Shown here in pieces: positions 8,283-17,102 of a DNA stretch of 64,000 bases. The stretch comes from Dyella_B nitratireducens (GTDB lineage Bacteria > Pseudomonadota > Gammaproteobacteria > Xanthomonadales > Rhodanobacteraceae), in assembly GCF_049532905.1 (NCBI RefSeq), contig NZ_CP064032.1, positions 992,001-1,056,000 on the forward strand. Direction: 5' to 3'. Positions within the stretch are counted from its first letter, which is position 1. The number at the start of each line of letters is the position of its first letter. The notes beneath the pieces are model-generated. The model searched no databases and was not told the origin of the DNA. It saw only the letters and a program-made list of their open reading frames with translations. The translations under genes were made by a program, and so were the position numbers.

Positions 8283-9515
8283 TCAGAACAGGTTCTTAAG
8301 AATATGGATGCCTGCGGTGTACTCGCCGACGATGGTGCCCAGGCAGACCAGGAAGAAATTGAGCAGCGTGCGTGCCACGCGGTTCGTCCACCAGCCGCTC
8401 CAGTGCACGATGTCGTCGCGCAGGCTTTCGAAATCCGCCACGCGCGGCCGGCGCACCCACGCTTCCACCATCGCACTGATGCCGCCGGAAGGAATGCCCG
8501 GGCGGAACGGCTTGATGGGGCCGGCAATGAAAGCTGCAATGATGCTCAACGGATGTGCGCGTGCCAGCAGTGCACCGAGTGCGGAGAACCCTCCGGTAAA
8601 CAACACCCAGTCGCGCAAGGCTTGCGCACCCAGCGCCGTGTTGCGGTGGAAGGCATAGCCGATCGCCGCAAAGATCAGCAGCACCAAACCGACGGCCAGC
8701 CATTTCGGCCATTGCGCCTTGGGCGGCGTCTTGGCCAGCTCGGCCACGGTCTCGCTCGGATCCGCCTGTTGGATGCGCAAGTGTTCGCTCAGGCCTTTGA
8801 GATGCCCGGCGCCGATCACCACCAGCACCTTGCATGGGTTGGCGGTGACCGAGCGTCCGGCTTCCTCGCGCAGACGCGCCGCCATGTAGGCGTCGCGTTC
8901 GGCGATCAGGCTGCGGTACAGCGGTGCCGATTCATTGGCAAATTCACTGAAGGCGCTTTCCAGCATGTCGCCTTGCTTGAGTTTCTCGATTTCCTTCTCG
9001 TCGATCGTCTCACGCTCGAACACGCTGGCCAGCATGCCACCGAGCAGGCTGAAGCGTTGCCAGAAACCCACGCTGTGCCAGGCGCGCTTGAGCGTGGTGC
9101 CCACTTCGCGATCGACCAGCCACAGCGGTACGTTGAGTTCGGCGGCGCCATCCATCGCTGCTTTCATTTCCGCGCCAGGCTGGATGCCGTATTGATCGGC
9201 AAGCCGCTTCTGGAAGGTGGACAGCACCAAGCTCGCCGCCACCATGCCGGCTTTGCCCTCGCGGATCACGCGGAACAGATCCATCTGCTTGAACGCTTCC
9301 GGATCGCGCATACCCTGCGCGCGGCTTTCGCACAGTTCTACCGCAATGGCGTTGAACGACTCGTTCGCCAGTAGCGCATTCACCGCGTCCACGCTGGCGC
9401 GCGACACGTGTGCCGTGCCCAACAACACGTATTCCACCCCATCGCGATGCACCCGCTCGATCGGCTGGCCGCTGAGGTCAGGCTTGGTGGGGAGGTTGGT
9501 TTCGGGGACGCTCAT
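8283..9515 (-). CDS. TraB-family membrane protein
   Basis: The product (410 residues from MSVPETNLPT) has an N-terminal TraB/PrgY-type domain: GVEYVLLGTAHVSRASVDAV near the start, the conserved IAVELCESR, and KVLVVIGAGHLKGL closing the domain. TraB-fold proteins share a Tiki-like metalloprotease fold with GTAH and GxxH motifs, both seen here. The C-terminal ~170 residues hold several hydrophobic helices (WLAVGLVLLIFAAIGYAF; LLNFFLVCLGTIVGEY), placing it in the inner membrane. I chose ATG 9515 because the upstream extension is low-complexity and crosses a repeat-rich region. The substrate is unknown. Confidence 0.82.
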   Translation of the reverse strand: MSVPETNLPTKPDLSGQPIERVHRDGVEYVLLGTAHVSRASVDAVNALLANESFNAIAVELCESRAQGMRDPEAFKQMDLFRVIREGKAGMVAASLVLSTFQKRLADQYGIQPGAEMKAAMDGAAELNVPLWLVDREVGTTLKRAWHSVGFWQRFSLLGGMLASVFERETIDEKEIEKLKQGDMLESAFSEFANESAPLYRSLIAERDAYMAARLREEAGRSVTANPCKVLVVIGAGHLKGLSEHLRIQQADPSETVAELAKTPPKAQWPKWLAVGLVLLIFAAIGYAFHRNTALGAQALRDWVLFTGGFSALGALLARAHPLSIIAAFIAGPIKPFRPGIPSGGISAMVEAWVRRPRVADFESLRDDIVHWSGWWTNRVARTLLNFFLVCLGTIVGEYTAGIHILKNLF

Positions 9516-9641
9516 GCGATGGGTATGGGGTGGGGGAGACGTGCAGCATGAGGACTTGGGTTGGGTAGTGCAAGCCTGCTTGCGCCTGTCCGTCGACGGG
9601 ATCAAAAACCTGTCCTGCCGTGGCCTTGGCAAACGCGGGGC

Positions 9642-9717
9642 GTAGGTTGGGTTAGCGCAGCGTAACCCAACAATGCCGCCTAAAAATGTTGGGTTACGCT
9701 GCGCTAACCCAACCTAC
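9642..9717. repeat. Palindromic intergenic repeat, GTAGGTTGGG family
   Basis: Two near-perfect inverted arms of about 30 bases (GTAGGTTGGGTTAGCGCAGC and its complement) around a 17-base centre, between the TraB-family gene and aguB. The inner arm sequence (TTAGCGCAGCGTAACCC) differs from the GTGCAAACCCC version found elsewhere, so this is a subfamily. Confidence 0.8.
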
Positions 9718-9721
9718 AACA

Positions 9722-10612
9722 TCAATCGCGGAAGCGCTTCAGCAAATCGCCATACGCATCGATCCGCCGATCACGCAGGAACGGCCAGATGCGACGCACG
9801 TGCTCGCTGCGCGCCATATCGATCTCGACGATCAGCAATTCACGCTTGTTGTTGCCGGCCTCGCCCAGAAATTCACCCTGCGGACCTGCCACAAAGCTGC
9901 TGCCCCAGAACTGGATGCCAGCGCCCACGCCAGCCGGATCGGGTTCGAAGCCAGTACGGTTGCAAGCCAGCAGAGGAATGCCGTTCGCCACCGCATGGCC
10001 ACGCTGCACGGTAATCCATGCTTCGCGCTGACGGTCTTTTTCATCTTGCGCATCATTGGGATCCCAGCCGATCGCCGTGGGATAGAGCAGCAATTCCGCA
10101 CCGGCCAGCGCCATCAGGCGCGCAGCTTCGGGGTACCACTGATCCCAGCACACCAGCACGCCCAGACGGCCCACCGAGGTGTCGATCGGCTCAAAGCCTA
10201 GATCGCCCGGTGTGAAATAAAACTTTTCATAGAAGGCCGGATCATCCGGAATATGCATCTTGCGGTACTTGCCCGCGATCGCGGCGCAGCGATCGAACAC
10301 CACCGCGGTGTTGTGATACAGCCCGGCGGCACGTTTTTCGAACAGCGAAGCCACCACTACCAGCCTCAGCTCCTCGGCTAGCTTGCCGATGCGTGCGGTG
10401 CTGTGGCCAGGAATGGTCTCGGCGGTGTCGAACTCGTTCACCGATTCGTGCTGGCAGAAATACGGACCGTTGTGCAGCTCCTGCAGCAGCACAAGCTCGA
10501 CACCGGCCGCGGCAGCTTCGCGCAGGCCGGCTTCGATGGCATCGAGATTGGCATCGCGGCTGCCGCGGTGAGTCTCCTGCAGCAGCGCGACCTTGAGTGT
10601 CTTGCGGGTCAT
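9722..10612 (-). CDS. aguB: N-carbamoylputrescine amidase
   Basis: Nitrilase-superfamily enzyme hydrolysing N-carbamoylputrescine to putrescine, CO2 and ammonia, the step after agmatine deiminase. The triad is visible: Glu in LLQELHNGPYFC, Lys in GKYRKMHIPDD and Cys in LGVLVCWDQWYPEAARLM. The YEKFYFTPGD and NRTGFEPDP blocks are typical of AguB. ATG 10612 (MTRKTLKVALLQ) has AGGA 10 bases upstream; an ATG three codons earlier is too close to that site. The partner aguA lies 6.5 kb away on the same strand, separated by an accessory block. Confidence 0.93.
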   Translation of the reverse strand: MTRKTLKVALLQETHRGSRDANLDAIEAGLREAAAAGVELVLLQELHNGPYFCQHESVNEFDTAETIPGHSTARIGKLAEELRLVVVASLFEKRAAGLYHNTAVVFDRCAAIAGKYRKMHIPDDPAFYEKFYFTPGDLGFEPIDTSVGRLGVLVCWDQWYPEAARLMALAGAELLLYPTAIGWDPNDAQDEKDRQREAWITVQRGHAVANGIPLLACNRTGFEPDPAGVGAGIQFWGSSFVAGPQGEFLGEAGNNKRELLIVEIDMARSEHVRRIWPFLRDRRIDAYGDLLKRFRD

Positions 10613-10666
10613 TCGGGGCATTTCCTGGTCGCCGGGTGGCGGGAAACGCATAGTTTAAAGGACCGC

Positions 10667-11573
10667 CGCGGCGGAATGGGGCAAATTGTGTGTGGCGCAT
10701 CAAGGCGAGAGAGCCTTACTTTCCCTTCAGGCTATCGCTGTCATTTCATGCGTCCGCCCGGTGATAGGTTGTTTGTAATGGATTCTGTGGGGAAGCAATC
10801 TTGTTTGCGCTATCACCATCCCGCCGTATAAGCCTCTTGTTTGGCGCAGTCACGTTAGTGGCTTGCGAGAGTGCGCCCTCACAAGCCAGCTTGCCATCTT
10901 CCAAGGAGACATCTGCTGTGTCTCATTCCGCCGACTCTGATCACAGTGGGATAACCACTGCGCCGATTCGCCCCGTTCTCAACGCTGAGCAGGTGCTTGC
11001 CCGGTTGCTAGTGCTGATTCGAACCAGTCGCAGCGTGAACGAGTTCACGGGTGAGTATCTAAGCGAAAAGATGGGAGTACCGTTTGCAACGTATCGACCT
11101 GGACAACACGTTTTTGGCGAACCGGTTACGGCGGATTGGTCATATGCCATAGAGATGGATGAAAATCTCAAACCAAGCCCCAGGCTCAGCTTTGACTTCA
11201 GAAGCGATCCAGGAACTTCTCCTCCGATGTCTGATATTTGTCAGATCGATTTCGACCGATTCAAGGCCGAACTCGAGGGGATGGGTTTTAACTCCGAGCC
11301 TTACTATGGCGAGCATGGCAGATTCATCAACGTTAGCTTCACCCGACCGAATCTCTACATCGAGGTCTATCCGGAAGGCGAGGCCGATGACCCCGTTGAG
11401 AAAATCAGTCATCGATGCGTAAAGATGGTTTTGATTTCTTGAACGCAAGGAACGCGATATGCCAACACTGAGCACTGAAACTGAAGCGATCATTGCCGCT
11501 TTTGAAAAGCAGCCCAACGTCATCCCGGATCAAGTGCAAAACCTGTGCGCCTCGATTGAATCATCAGCGGCTA
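10667..11573. repeat. Imperfect tandem duplication, copy A
   Basis: About 0.9 kb containing an upstream region, a lipoprotein gene and the first ~38 codons of the next gene. It recurs from about 11577. Upstream parts match almost base for base (GGCGCATCAAGGCGAGAG; GATTCTGTGGGGAAGCA), while the middle of the lipoprotein gene has diverged. The junction lies in CGCGGCGG-type sequence present at both ends. Confidence 0.85.
10801..11442 (+). CDS. Predicted lipoprotein, copy A (candidate immunity protein)
   Basis: 213 residues starting at TTG 10801 with GGGGAAG just upstream; the second copy uses the same TTG context. The N-terminus RRISLLFGAVTLVAC has a type II signal peptide with lipobox LVAC, so the mature protein is a lipid-anchored envelope protein. 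No named domain was recognised. Compared with copy B (11714-12370), the first ~60 and last ~80 residues (SPPMSDICQIDFDRFKAEL; SEPYYGEHG) are conserved and the middle (roughly residues 80-130) is different. It precedes a truncated copy of the next gene. The role as immunity protein is inferred from context. Confidence 0.7.
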   Translation: MFALSPSRRISLLFGAVTLVACESAPSQASLPSSKETSAVSHSADSDHSGITTAPIRPVLNAEQVLARLLVLIRTSRSVNEFTGEYLSEKMGVPFATYRPGQHVFGEPVTADWSYAIEMDENLKPSPRLSFDFRSDPGTSPPMSDICQIDFDRFKAELEGMGFNSEPYYGEHGRFINVSFTRPNLYIEVYPEGEADDPVEKISHRCVKMVLIS

Positions 11574-11677
11574 AGGGGCGCGGCGGCGGACTGGGCAAAT
11601 GTGTTTGGCGCATCAAGGCGAGAGAACCTTACTTTCCTTTCAGGCTATCGCTGTCATTTCACGCGTTCGCCCAGTGA
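11459..11677 (+). pseudogene. 5' remnant of the downstream HExxH-protein gene
   Basis: The first ~38 codons (MPTLSTETEAIIAAFEKQPN to SIESSAA) match the start of the gene at 12390 (MPTLSHEAQVIIAAFETQPG). After that the frame runs into the upstream region of the second duplication copy and encodes unrelated residues up to a chance stop at 11677. It is a by-product of the tandem duplication and probably non-functional. Confidence 0.8.
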
Positions 11678-12500
11678 TAGGTTATTTGCAATGGATTCTG
11701 TGGGGAAGCAGTCTTGTTCGCGCTATCACCATCCCGTTGTAGTCGTATAAGCCTCTTGTTCGGCGCAGTCACGTTAGTTGCTTGCGAGAGTGCGCCCTCA
11801 CAAGCCACCTTGCCATCTTCTAAGGAGACATCTGCCTTGTCTCATTCCGCCGACTTTGATCACAATGGAATAAGCACTACATCGATTCGCCCCCTTCTCA
11901 ATGCTGAGCAGGCATTGACACGCCTGCTGACGCTGATTCGAAGTAGCAAGAGCCTCGAAGACTTCACGCCACAGCGCTTGCGAGAAGCCATGGGAACGGC
12001 GATCAATCATGCGGCTGATCGCTATGAAAGATATGGGTTTGGAGAGTCCATAACGCGCCAATGGAGTTATGGCTTCGGTGTGGATCGGTCCCCCAACTAT
12101 GGCCCCCGCTTCGAATTCTCTTTCAACAAAAACGCTCCTGGCGCTAGTCCTCCCATGACCGATATTTGCCAGATAGATTTTGACCAGTTCAAGGCCGAAC
12201 TTGAATCCATGGGCTTCACGTCCGAACCGTACTACGGCGAACACGGAGCACTGATCAACCTTTCTTTCACCCGCCCTAAGCTCTACATCGAGGTCTACCC
12301 AGAAGGGGAAGCCAACGAACCAGTTGAGAAAATCAATCACCGATGCGTGAAGATGGTCCTGATCTACTGAATAACGCAAGGAGCGCGACGTGCCAACTCT
12401 TAGCCATGAAGCCCAGGTAATCATCGCCGCCTTCGAAACGCAGCCTGGTGTCACTCCGGACCAGGTTCAAAATCTGCGCGCTTCGATCGAGGCATCAGCG
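11577..12500. repeat. Imperfect tandem duplication, copy B
   Basis: Second copy of the ~0.9 kb unit. Unlike copy A, its 3' end continues into a full-length downstream gene, so copy B holds the ancestral gene order and copy A is probably the added unit. Confidence 0.8.
11714..12370 (+). CDS. Predicted lipoprotein, copy B (candidate immunity protein)
   Basis: 218 residues from TTG 11714, lipobox LVAC in SLLFGAVTLVACESAPS. Paralogue of 10801-11442: signal region and C-terminal part nearly identical, central region different (LREAMGTAINHAADRYERYG against SEKMGVPFATYRPGQHVFG). It lies 19 bases before the HExxH protein gene on the same strand, so both are probably co-transcribed. Envelope lipoproteins encoded next to a secreted antibacterial effector commonly act as its periplasmic inhibitor; that role is inferred. 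Confidence 0.72.
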   Translation: MFALSPSRCSRISLLFGAVTLVACESAPSQATLPSSKETSALSHSADFDHNGISTTSIRPLLNAEQALTRLLTLIRSSKSLEDFTPQRLREAMGTAINHAADRYERYGFGESITRQWSYGFGVDRSPNYGPRFEFSFNKNAPGASPPMTDICQIDFDQFKAELESMGFTSEPYYGEHGALINLSFTRPKLYIEVYPEGEANEPVEKINHRCVKMVLIY

Positions 12501-13709
12501 GCTTTGATTGAGCAAATCAATACCGCTGTGAAACTAGGATATCTCAAACAGATTGAACCAATTTCCCACTCCCATGCGGGTGGTGAATACGACGCGGCTA
12601 CTAAGGCCATGCGCTTGCCGTTACGTATCCTGAGTACACGGTCGGACAAGACCGTTAATACGGGGGAAGTGGTCTTTACGTTAGGCCACGAATTGCAACA
12701 TGGCTTCAATCACGCCACTACCGTGCAGGCGTATGCGACTTTCAGCAAAGAAGCTACGCAAGCTGCCAAGACCCATCACGATTACACGGCGGCCATCGGC
12801 AATCTTATCGCTGCCAATCGCCGCGATGAGGCTAGTGCGGAAATTTCTGGATGGAATGCCATTGTCAGCCAGATTAAGACATCCAACCCGACTCCCACCC
12901 TGGCTGATATTTACAACGCTCAACCCACCAGATTAAGGGACTTCATCGAGCAAAGCGGCGACTACCCGGTCTATGTCTATGCACTTCAACCCAACCTCAC
13001 CCTTAACCCTGATCTTACCCTTAGTCCAACGCCCGCCAATCTGGAGGCTATGGGACGGAATTTCTTTGATAAAGAACCAAAAGAATCGGCTCTTGGTGCC
13101 CTCGGCAAATCCGACTACGCCAACTACTACGGCGCCTGGGCCATTGGCGAAGCGGCGAAACTGGAGCGCCATTACAACCGCACGCCTTCCATCACTGTAA
13201 ACCTGTCGCAGTTGCACTTGAGCGAAAAGCTGCTGGAAGAAAATGGTATCGATTTGGGCAGCAACCCATCCCCCATCCCGTATTACGACAGCAGCAGCTT
13301 GCCGCCTGCGAAAGGGTTGTTTCAGCACACCATCACAACGCATGAGCATGTTCTGCCGATCTCGGCGCGTGCTTACGAGGTGGAGCGGGAGCGCAATCCC
13401 GAGCTTGCGCCGCCATGGCAACGCGAGCATGCATGGCCTGCCAGATGCCCGCATATCGATAAAAACAGTTCCATCGACGACATGTTCGAGGCGCTGTATC
13501 AAGCTGCCATCCACAAAGACGACGCGCTTGCTCGCCAAGTGGGGCGCGCTTATGCGCAATCGGATGCCGGTCAATTGTTTTTCGAGCAGGGCCACCTTTT
13601 CAATCAGCAGCAGCAACTGCAAGAGCAGCAGGCCGAGTTGGTGAGGCAACAGCAGCAGGTCTTGCAAACTCCCGTTCAACACGGCCCCGTGCTGACGCTC
13701 TCTCGCTGA
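12390..13709 (+). CDS. Putative zinc-metallopeptidase-like effector with Gln-rich C-terminal tail
   Basis: 439 residues from GTG 12390, with AAGGAG 8 bases upstream. GHELQHGFNHA (residues ~99-109) fits an HExxHxxxH zinc site; RRDEASAEISGW ~45 residues later could give a further acidic ligand. There is no signal peptide. The C-terminus is strongly Gln-rich (FNQQQQLQEQQAELVRQQQQ), recalling the XVIPCD secretion-signal region of Xanthomonadales type IV secretion effectors, but the diagnostic XVIPCD motifs are not clearly present. The adjacent duplicated lipoproteins fit an effector with immunity genes. Alternative: an uncharacterised cytoplasmic peptidase. Confidence 0.6.
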   Translation: MPTLSHEAQVIIAAFETQPGVTPDQVQNLRASIEASAALIEQINTAVKLGYLKQIEPISHSHAGGEYDAATKAMRLPLRILSTRSDKTVNTGEVVFTLGHELQHGFNHATTVQAYATFSKEATQAAKTHHDYTAAIGNLIAANRRDEASAEISGWNAIVSQIKTSNPTPTLADIYNAQPTRLRDFIEQSGDYPVYVYALQPNLTLNPDLTLSPTPANLEAMGRNFFDKEPKESALGALGKSDYANYYGAWAIGEAAKLERHYNRTPSITVNLSQLHLSEKLLEENGIDLGSNPSPIPYYDSSSLPPAKGLFQHTITTHEHVLPISARAYEVERERNPELAPPWQREHAWPARCPHIDKNSSIDDMFEALYQAAIHKDDALARQVGRAYAQSDAGQLFFEQGHLFNQQQQLQEQQAELVRQQQQVLQTPVQHGPVLTLSR

Positions 13710-13726
13710 ATCACGGTGATTACAAC

Positions 13727-14263
13727 ATGGAAGATATCAAAACATTCGCCGTCAAACTCTCCGCCGCCACCGACCATTTCGAAGAGCGCAGCAGCCGTGT
13801 GGTGGAAACAAACCATCATGCGGCTCAGCAATTGCTTCATGCAGCGCAGCAGGTATCGAGCACCGTCGAACGCAGTACCACCCAGGCTATGTCGAACGTA
13901 AAAACCGCTACCCACGCGGCGCTGACCGAAGGCCTGGCGGGCCCCGTTCACAACCTGGAGGAAACGCTGCAGCGTAGCGCCCGCACGCTGGAGGTGGCTT
14001 CGCAGCATCTGGCTGGACGCATCGAAGCGATGCGTCGCATGCATACGACCCATGCCTGGAGAGCTTTTATTGCCTGCGCGATCGGCTCCTTGCTGGCGAT
14101 CGGCGCATCGCTTTATGCAGTGAGGCAAGCGCGTGAGGAGATCGCGCGTGCGCGATGGGTGTCCGAGATCAATGCCGCCGTCGACAAAGGCAATTTGACC
14201 GTTTGCCAAGATGGTGGTGTTTGTGCGCGTCTCGGCAACAAGTGGGTGCGGTTGGACAAATAG
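13727..14263 (+). CDS. Coiled-coil protein with one membrane segment, downstream of the effector candidate
   Basis: 178 residues, starting 17 bases after the previous stop. Residues ~1-105 are helical and coiled-coil-like (VVETNHHAAQQLLHAAQQVS; LEETLQRSARTLEVASQHLA), followed by one membrane helix (AWRAFIACAIGSLLAIGASLYAV) and a short C-terminal domain with two cysteines (LTVCQDGGVCARLGNKWVRLDK). The arrangement resembles small proteins found beside mobilisation or secreted-effector genes in Xanthomonadales, but I cannot name a family. It is likely in one operon with 11714 and 12390. Confidence 0.6.
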   Translation: MEDIKTFAVKLSAATDHFEERSSRVVETNHHAAQQLLHAAQQVSSTVERSTTQAMSNVKTATHAALTEGLAGPVHNLEETLQRSARTLEVASQHLAGRIEAMRRMHTTHAWRAFIACAIGSLLAIGASLYAVRQAREEIARARWVSEINAAVDKGNLTVCQDGGVCARLGNKWVRLDK

Positions 14264-14319
14264 CCAGGCTGATTTTTTTGAGGCATTTCCCCTGCACCCG
14301 CGAGTGCAGAGGAAGGGCC

Positions 14320-14847
14320 TTATCGCCCGTACGTCAGCGTTTGCTGCGCTTTGCCCAGTACATGGCCATGCACCATGAAACCGGCCAGCGCGGCGCTGGC
14401 ATTGTCCGGCACATCCAGCTGCGGCACGTCCAGCGCATACACGGTGAATACATAGCGATGCGGCTTATCGCCAACGGGTGGGCAGGGGCCACCCCAGGCT
14501 GTGGTGCCGAAGTCATTGTGGATGCCGCGTGCGCCCGTGGGCAATGCACCGCCTTCCTGTAGCGAATGGATAGAAGCTGGCAGGTTGATCACCACCCAGT
14601 GCCACCAGCCGCTGCCGGTGGGCGCATCCGGGTCGTACACCGTCATCGCAAAGCTGCGTGTTCCCGCAGGCTGCCCTTGCCAGTGCATGGCGGGTGCCAA
14701 GTTTTGCCCGCTGCAACCGAAGCCGTTGAAGGTGTACTTCGGCGCGATATGGCCGGTGGCGTCGGCGGCATCGACTTGTAGAGAAAAGTCACCGGCATGG
14801 GCAACGGCGGCGCTGAGGGCAAACAAGACGGCAAGCGTACGGAACAT
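14320..14847 (-). CDS. Exported PEBP-family protein (YbhB/YbcL, Raf kinase inhibitor-like)
   Basis: Phosphatidylethanolamine-binding-protein fold. The protein starts MFRTLAVLFALSAAVAHA, a clean signal peptide, giving a periplasmic product of about 158 residues. Family motifs: FSLQVDAAD, NGFGCSGQNLAPAMHWQGQP, YDPDAPTGSGWWHWVVINLP and GPCPPVGDKPHRYVFTVYALD, which line the anion-binding pocket. The biological role of bacterial members is poorly known. I chose the inner ATG because it is the one that yields a proper signal peptide. Confidence 0.88.
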   Translation of the reverse strand: MFRTLAVLFALSAAVAHAGDFSLQVDAADATGHIAPKYTFNGFGCSGQNLAPAMHWQGQPAGTRSFAMTVYDPDAPTGSGWWHWVVINLPASIHSLQEGGALPTGARGIHNDFGTTAWGGPCPPVGDKPHRYVFTVYALDVPQLDVPDNASAALAGFMVHGHVLGKAQQTLTYGR

Positions 14848-14918
14848 GGCAGACACTCGTGTGTGGACGGCGGCAGGATATGAAAGTGCCTGCCACGGGC
14901 TTGCCACGCCACGCGCAA

Positions 14919-16265
14919 TCAATCGCCCGAAACGCTCACACTTTCTTCAGCGCCAACGGGTGCGATCTTGCGCATTTGCGCATCCACGACCGTGGCGGAA
15001 ACGATGTCGCTGCCCACGTTGACCGTAGTGCGCAACATATCGAGGATGCGATCCACGCCCAGCACGATGCCGATGCCTTCCGGTGGTACGCCGAAAGTAG
15101 CGAGCAAACCTGCAATCAGCGGCAACGAACCCCCAGGAATGCCGGCCACTGCCACGGCGCTAAGCACCGACAGCAGCATCAGCACGCATTGCTGTCCGAG
15201 CACGAGTTCTATCCCGAACGCCTGTGCCACGAACAGCACCACGCAACCTTCGAACAAGGCTGTGCCGCTCATGTTCATGGTGGCTCCCAACGGCAGCACG
15301 AAACCCGACGTGCTCGGTGCCAGTTTCAATTCGTCGCGTGCCATCGCCAGTGACGCGGACAGAGAGGCACTGCTGGAACTGGTGGAAAACGCCGTAACCA
15401 GCAACGGCCGTATTTGCTTGAAATACATCAGCGGCGATCGAGAGGTAAACACGCGCAGCCATACCGACATGGTGCCGAACAACTGCAATGCCAGCGCCGC
15501 CGTGCAACCAAGCACGAACACGGAAAGCGTGATCAAAATGCTGGGGCCGACTTTCACGATCACGCTATAGATCATCGCGGGTACCGCATACGGCGCAAGC
15601 TTCAGCGCAAAACCGACGATGGCAGTCATCGTGTCGCTGACTAGATCGAGCGAGGCTTGCAGTTTCAATCGCTTCGGCTCGTCCAGCTGTGTCGCGGCGG
15701 CGCCCACCAGCATCGCGAATACGATCAGCGGCAGTACGTCACCCAGCGCACCGCGGCTGTTGCCGACGAAAGCACCGAGCAGATTGCGCGGCATGAACAT
15801 GTCTACCAGCAACGCGAAACTCATGCCGGGTTGCGCCTCCGAACGCTGCACTGTCTGCTTTGCGTTGCCGCCATATTCCTGCATCAGCAGATCCTTGGCG
15901 CCCCCTGCCAGATGATGGCCTGGCTGCAGCAGATTCATCATCAACAAACCGATGGCGACGCCGATCAGCATGTTGGCGGCGAACAGCGCAAACGTGCGCC
16001 AAGCCAATGGTCCAAGGCGATCGAGCCTGCCCAATTGCGCTACGCCCGATGCAAGCGAGGAGAACACCAGCGGGATTACCACGAAGAACAGCAAGCGCAG
16101 GAAAATCTGGCCAAACGGATCGAGCGCAGCCGAGGACACGGTCTGCGCCGCACTCAACACGCGCGGAGAGAGTTCCCCCACACCCAGAGTGATGACGCCT
16201 GCCACGACGCCGATGGTCAAGCCCCATAGAATGCGCGTGGCCAATGATTTGGAAACAGTACTCAT
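14919..16265 (-). CDS. DAACS-family dicarboxylate/amino acid:cation symporter
   Basis: About 448 residues, with the glutamate/aspartate transporter (GltPh-like) architecture. The hallmark PLGATMNMSGTALFEG is present, as is a Ser-rich loop before it (TAFSTSSSSASLSASLAMA), a conserved hairpin feature. The late segment IPGGSLPLIAGLLATFGVPPEGI continues the substrate region. The likely substrate is a C4-dicarboxylate or acidic amino acid with Na+ or H+; sequence alone does not separate them. ATG 16265 (MSTVSKSLATRI) is preferred over an upstream TTG. An AraC regulator gene lies directly upstream on the same strand. Confidence 0.9.
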   Translation of the reverse strand: MSTVSKSLATRILWGLTIGVVAGVITLGVGELSPRVLSAAQTVSSAALDPFGQIFLRLLFFVVIPLVFSSLASGVAQLGRLDRLGPLAWRTFALFAANMLIGVAIGLLMMNLLQPGHHLAGGAKDLLMQEYGGNAKQTVQRSEAQPGMSFALLVDMFMPRNLLGAFVGNSRGALGDVLPLIVFAMLVGAAATQLDEPKRLKLQASLDLVSDTMTAIVGFALKLAPYAVPAMIYSVIVKVGPSILITLSVFVLGCTAALALQLFGTMSVWLRVFTSRSPLMYFKQIRPLLVTAFSTSSSSASLSASLAMARDELKLAPSTSGFVLPLGATMNMSGTALFEGCVVLFVAQAFGIELVLGQQCVLMLLSVLSAVAVAGIPGGSLPLIAGLLATFGVPPEGIGIVLGVDRILDMLRTTVNVGSDIVSATVVDAQMRKIAPVGAEESVSVSGD

Positions 16266-16334
16266 CCGATGAGTCCTTCTACCCAAGCCGGACGTCAACC
16301 TAGCACTTTTTCAGGCGATGTCGGTCAGCGCAGA

Positions 16335-17087
16335 TTACTCACGCAATTCGGAAGGCAGCGTGCCAAAACGCATCCGGAACCGTGTCGCAAAACGTGACGG
16401 AGAGAGATAGCCGCAGACTTCGGCAATGCGCTTGAGCGGCTGTGTAGTGGTCTGGATCAAGGTGAGCGCGCGTGCCAGGCGCACTTCTTCCAGCACCGCG
16501 CGGAAACTCGTCTTCTCCGCAGCCAGCTTGCGGCGCAACGTTGCCACGCTCATCGCCAAATGTCCGGCAATGTCTTCAGCGTGCCACGCTCTATCAGGCA
16601 TCGCGGCCAGCAACATGCGTACGCGCTCGGCCACCGCCAGCTCTTGCAGCGAAGTGGGACGGAAACCGCTGAGATCGAGCGCTTCCAACAGCTCCCGCAC
16701 CCGATGCGCCAACACTGCCTGCGGTAATTGCTGCTGCAAACCCAGTTCGGTATGCGCGAAAGCCTGATCCAGGGCAGGCGAGGGCGGCAATACTGTCCAA
16801 GTTGTTGGATCGGTGTCCGTTGTCCACTTCTTTTCCAGCAGCAATTCGCGCGACACCGCAATGCAACTGGAAAGATACGGTCCATTGCTGGCTGGTACGT
16901 TCTCCACGTTCAGCAGCATGCCCGGGGTCACGACGAGGTAATGCCCCATGTCGACCGCTGCACGCTGCGTACCGTTGGTCAGCCGTTTCTGCCCGGCCCT
17001 GATGTGCGCCACGATGAAATCGTCAAACGGCACAGCAGCCATGCGCTGCCGGCGCCTCGCATAGAAGTTGAGTAGCGCAACGCTCAT
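16335..17087 (-). CDS. AraC-family transcriptional regulator
   Basis: 250 residues. The C-terminal ~100 residues carry two helix-turn-helix motifs: AEDIAGHLAMSVATLRRKLA and LKRIAEVCGYLSPSRFATRFRMRFG, the second being the AraC signature, followed by PSELRE. The N-terminal domain (VPFDDFIVAHIRAGQKRL) looks like the AraC_N/EutR-type sensing domain. It lies 69 bases upstream of the symporter and 15 bases downstream of aguA, all on the minus strand, so it may control either. Ligand unknown. Confidence 0.88.
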   Translation of the reverse strand: MSVALLNFYARRRQRMAAVPFDDFIVAHIRAGQKRLTNGTQRAAVDMGHYLVVTPGMLLNVENVPASNGPYLSSCIAVSRELLLEKKWTTDTDPTTWTVLPPSPALDQAFAHTELGLQQQLPQAVLAHRVRELLEALDLSGFRPTSLQELAVAERVRMLLAAMPDRAWHAEDIAGHLAMSVATLRRKLAAEKTSFRAVLEEVRLARALTLIQTTTQPLKRIAEVCGYLSPSRFATRFRMRFGTLPSELRE

Positions 17088-17102
17088 GTGTCGTGTTGAG
17101 TA

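Noticed and set aside
14287..14313. Terminator after the coiled-coil membrane protein gene
   Set aside because: The CTGCAC/GTGCAG stem is imperfect and the T-run lies upstream of it on the plus strand, so it does not fit a terminator in either direction.
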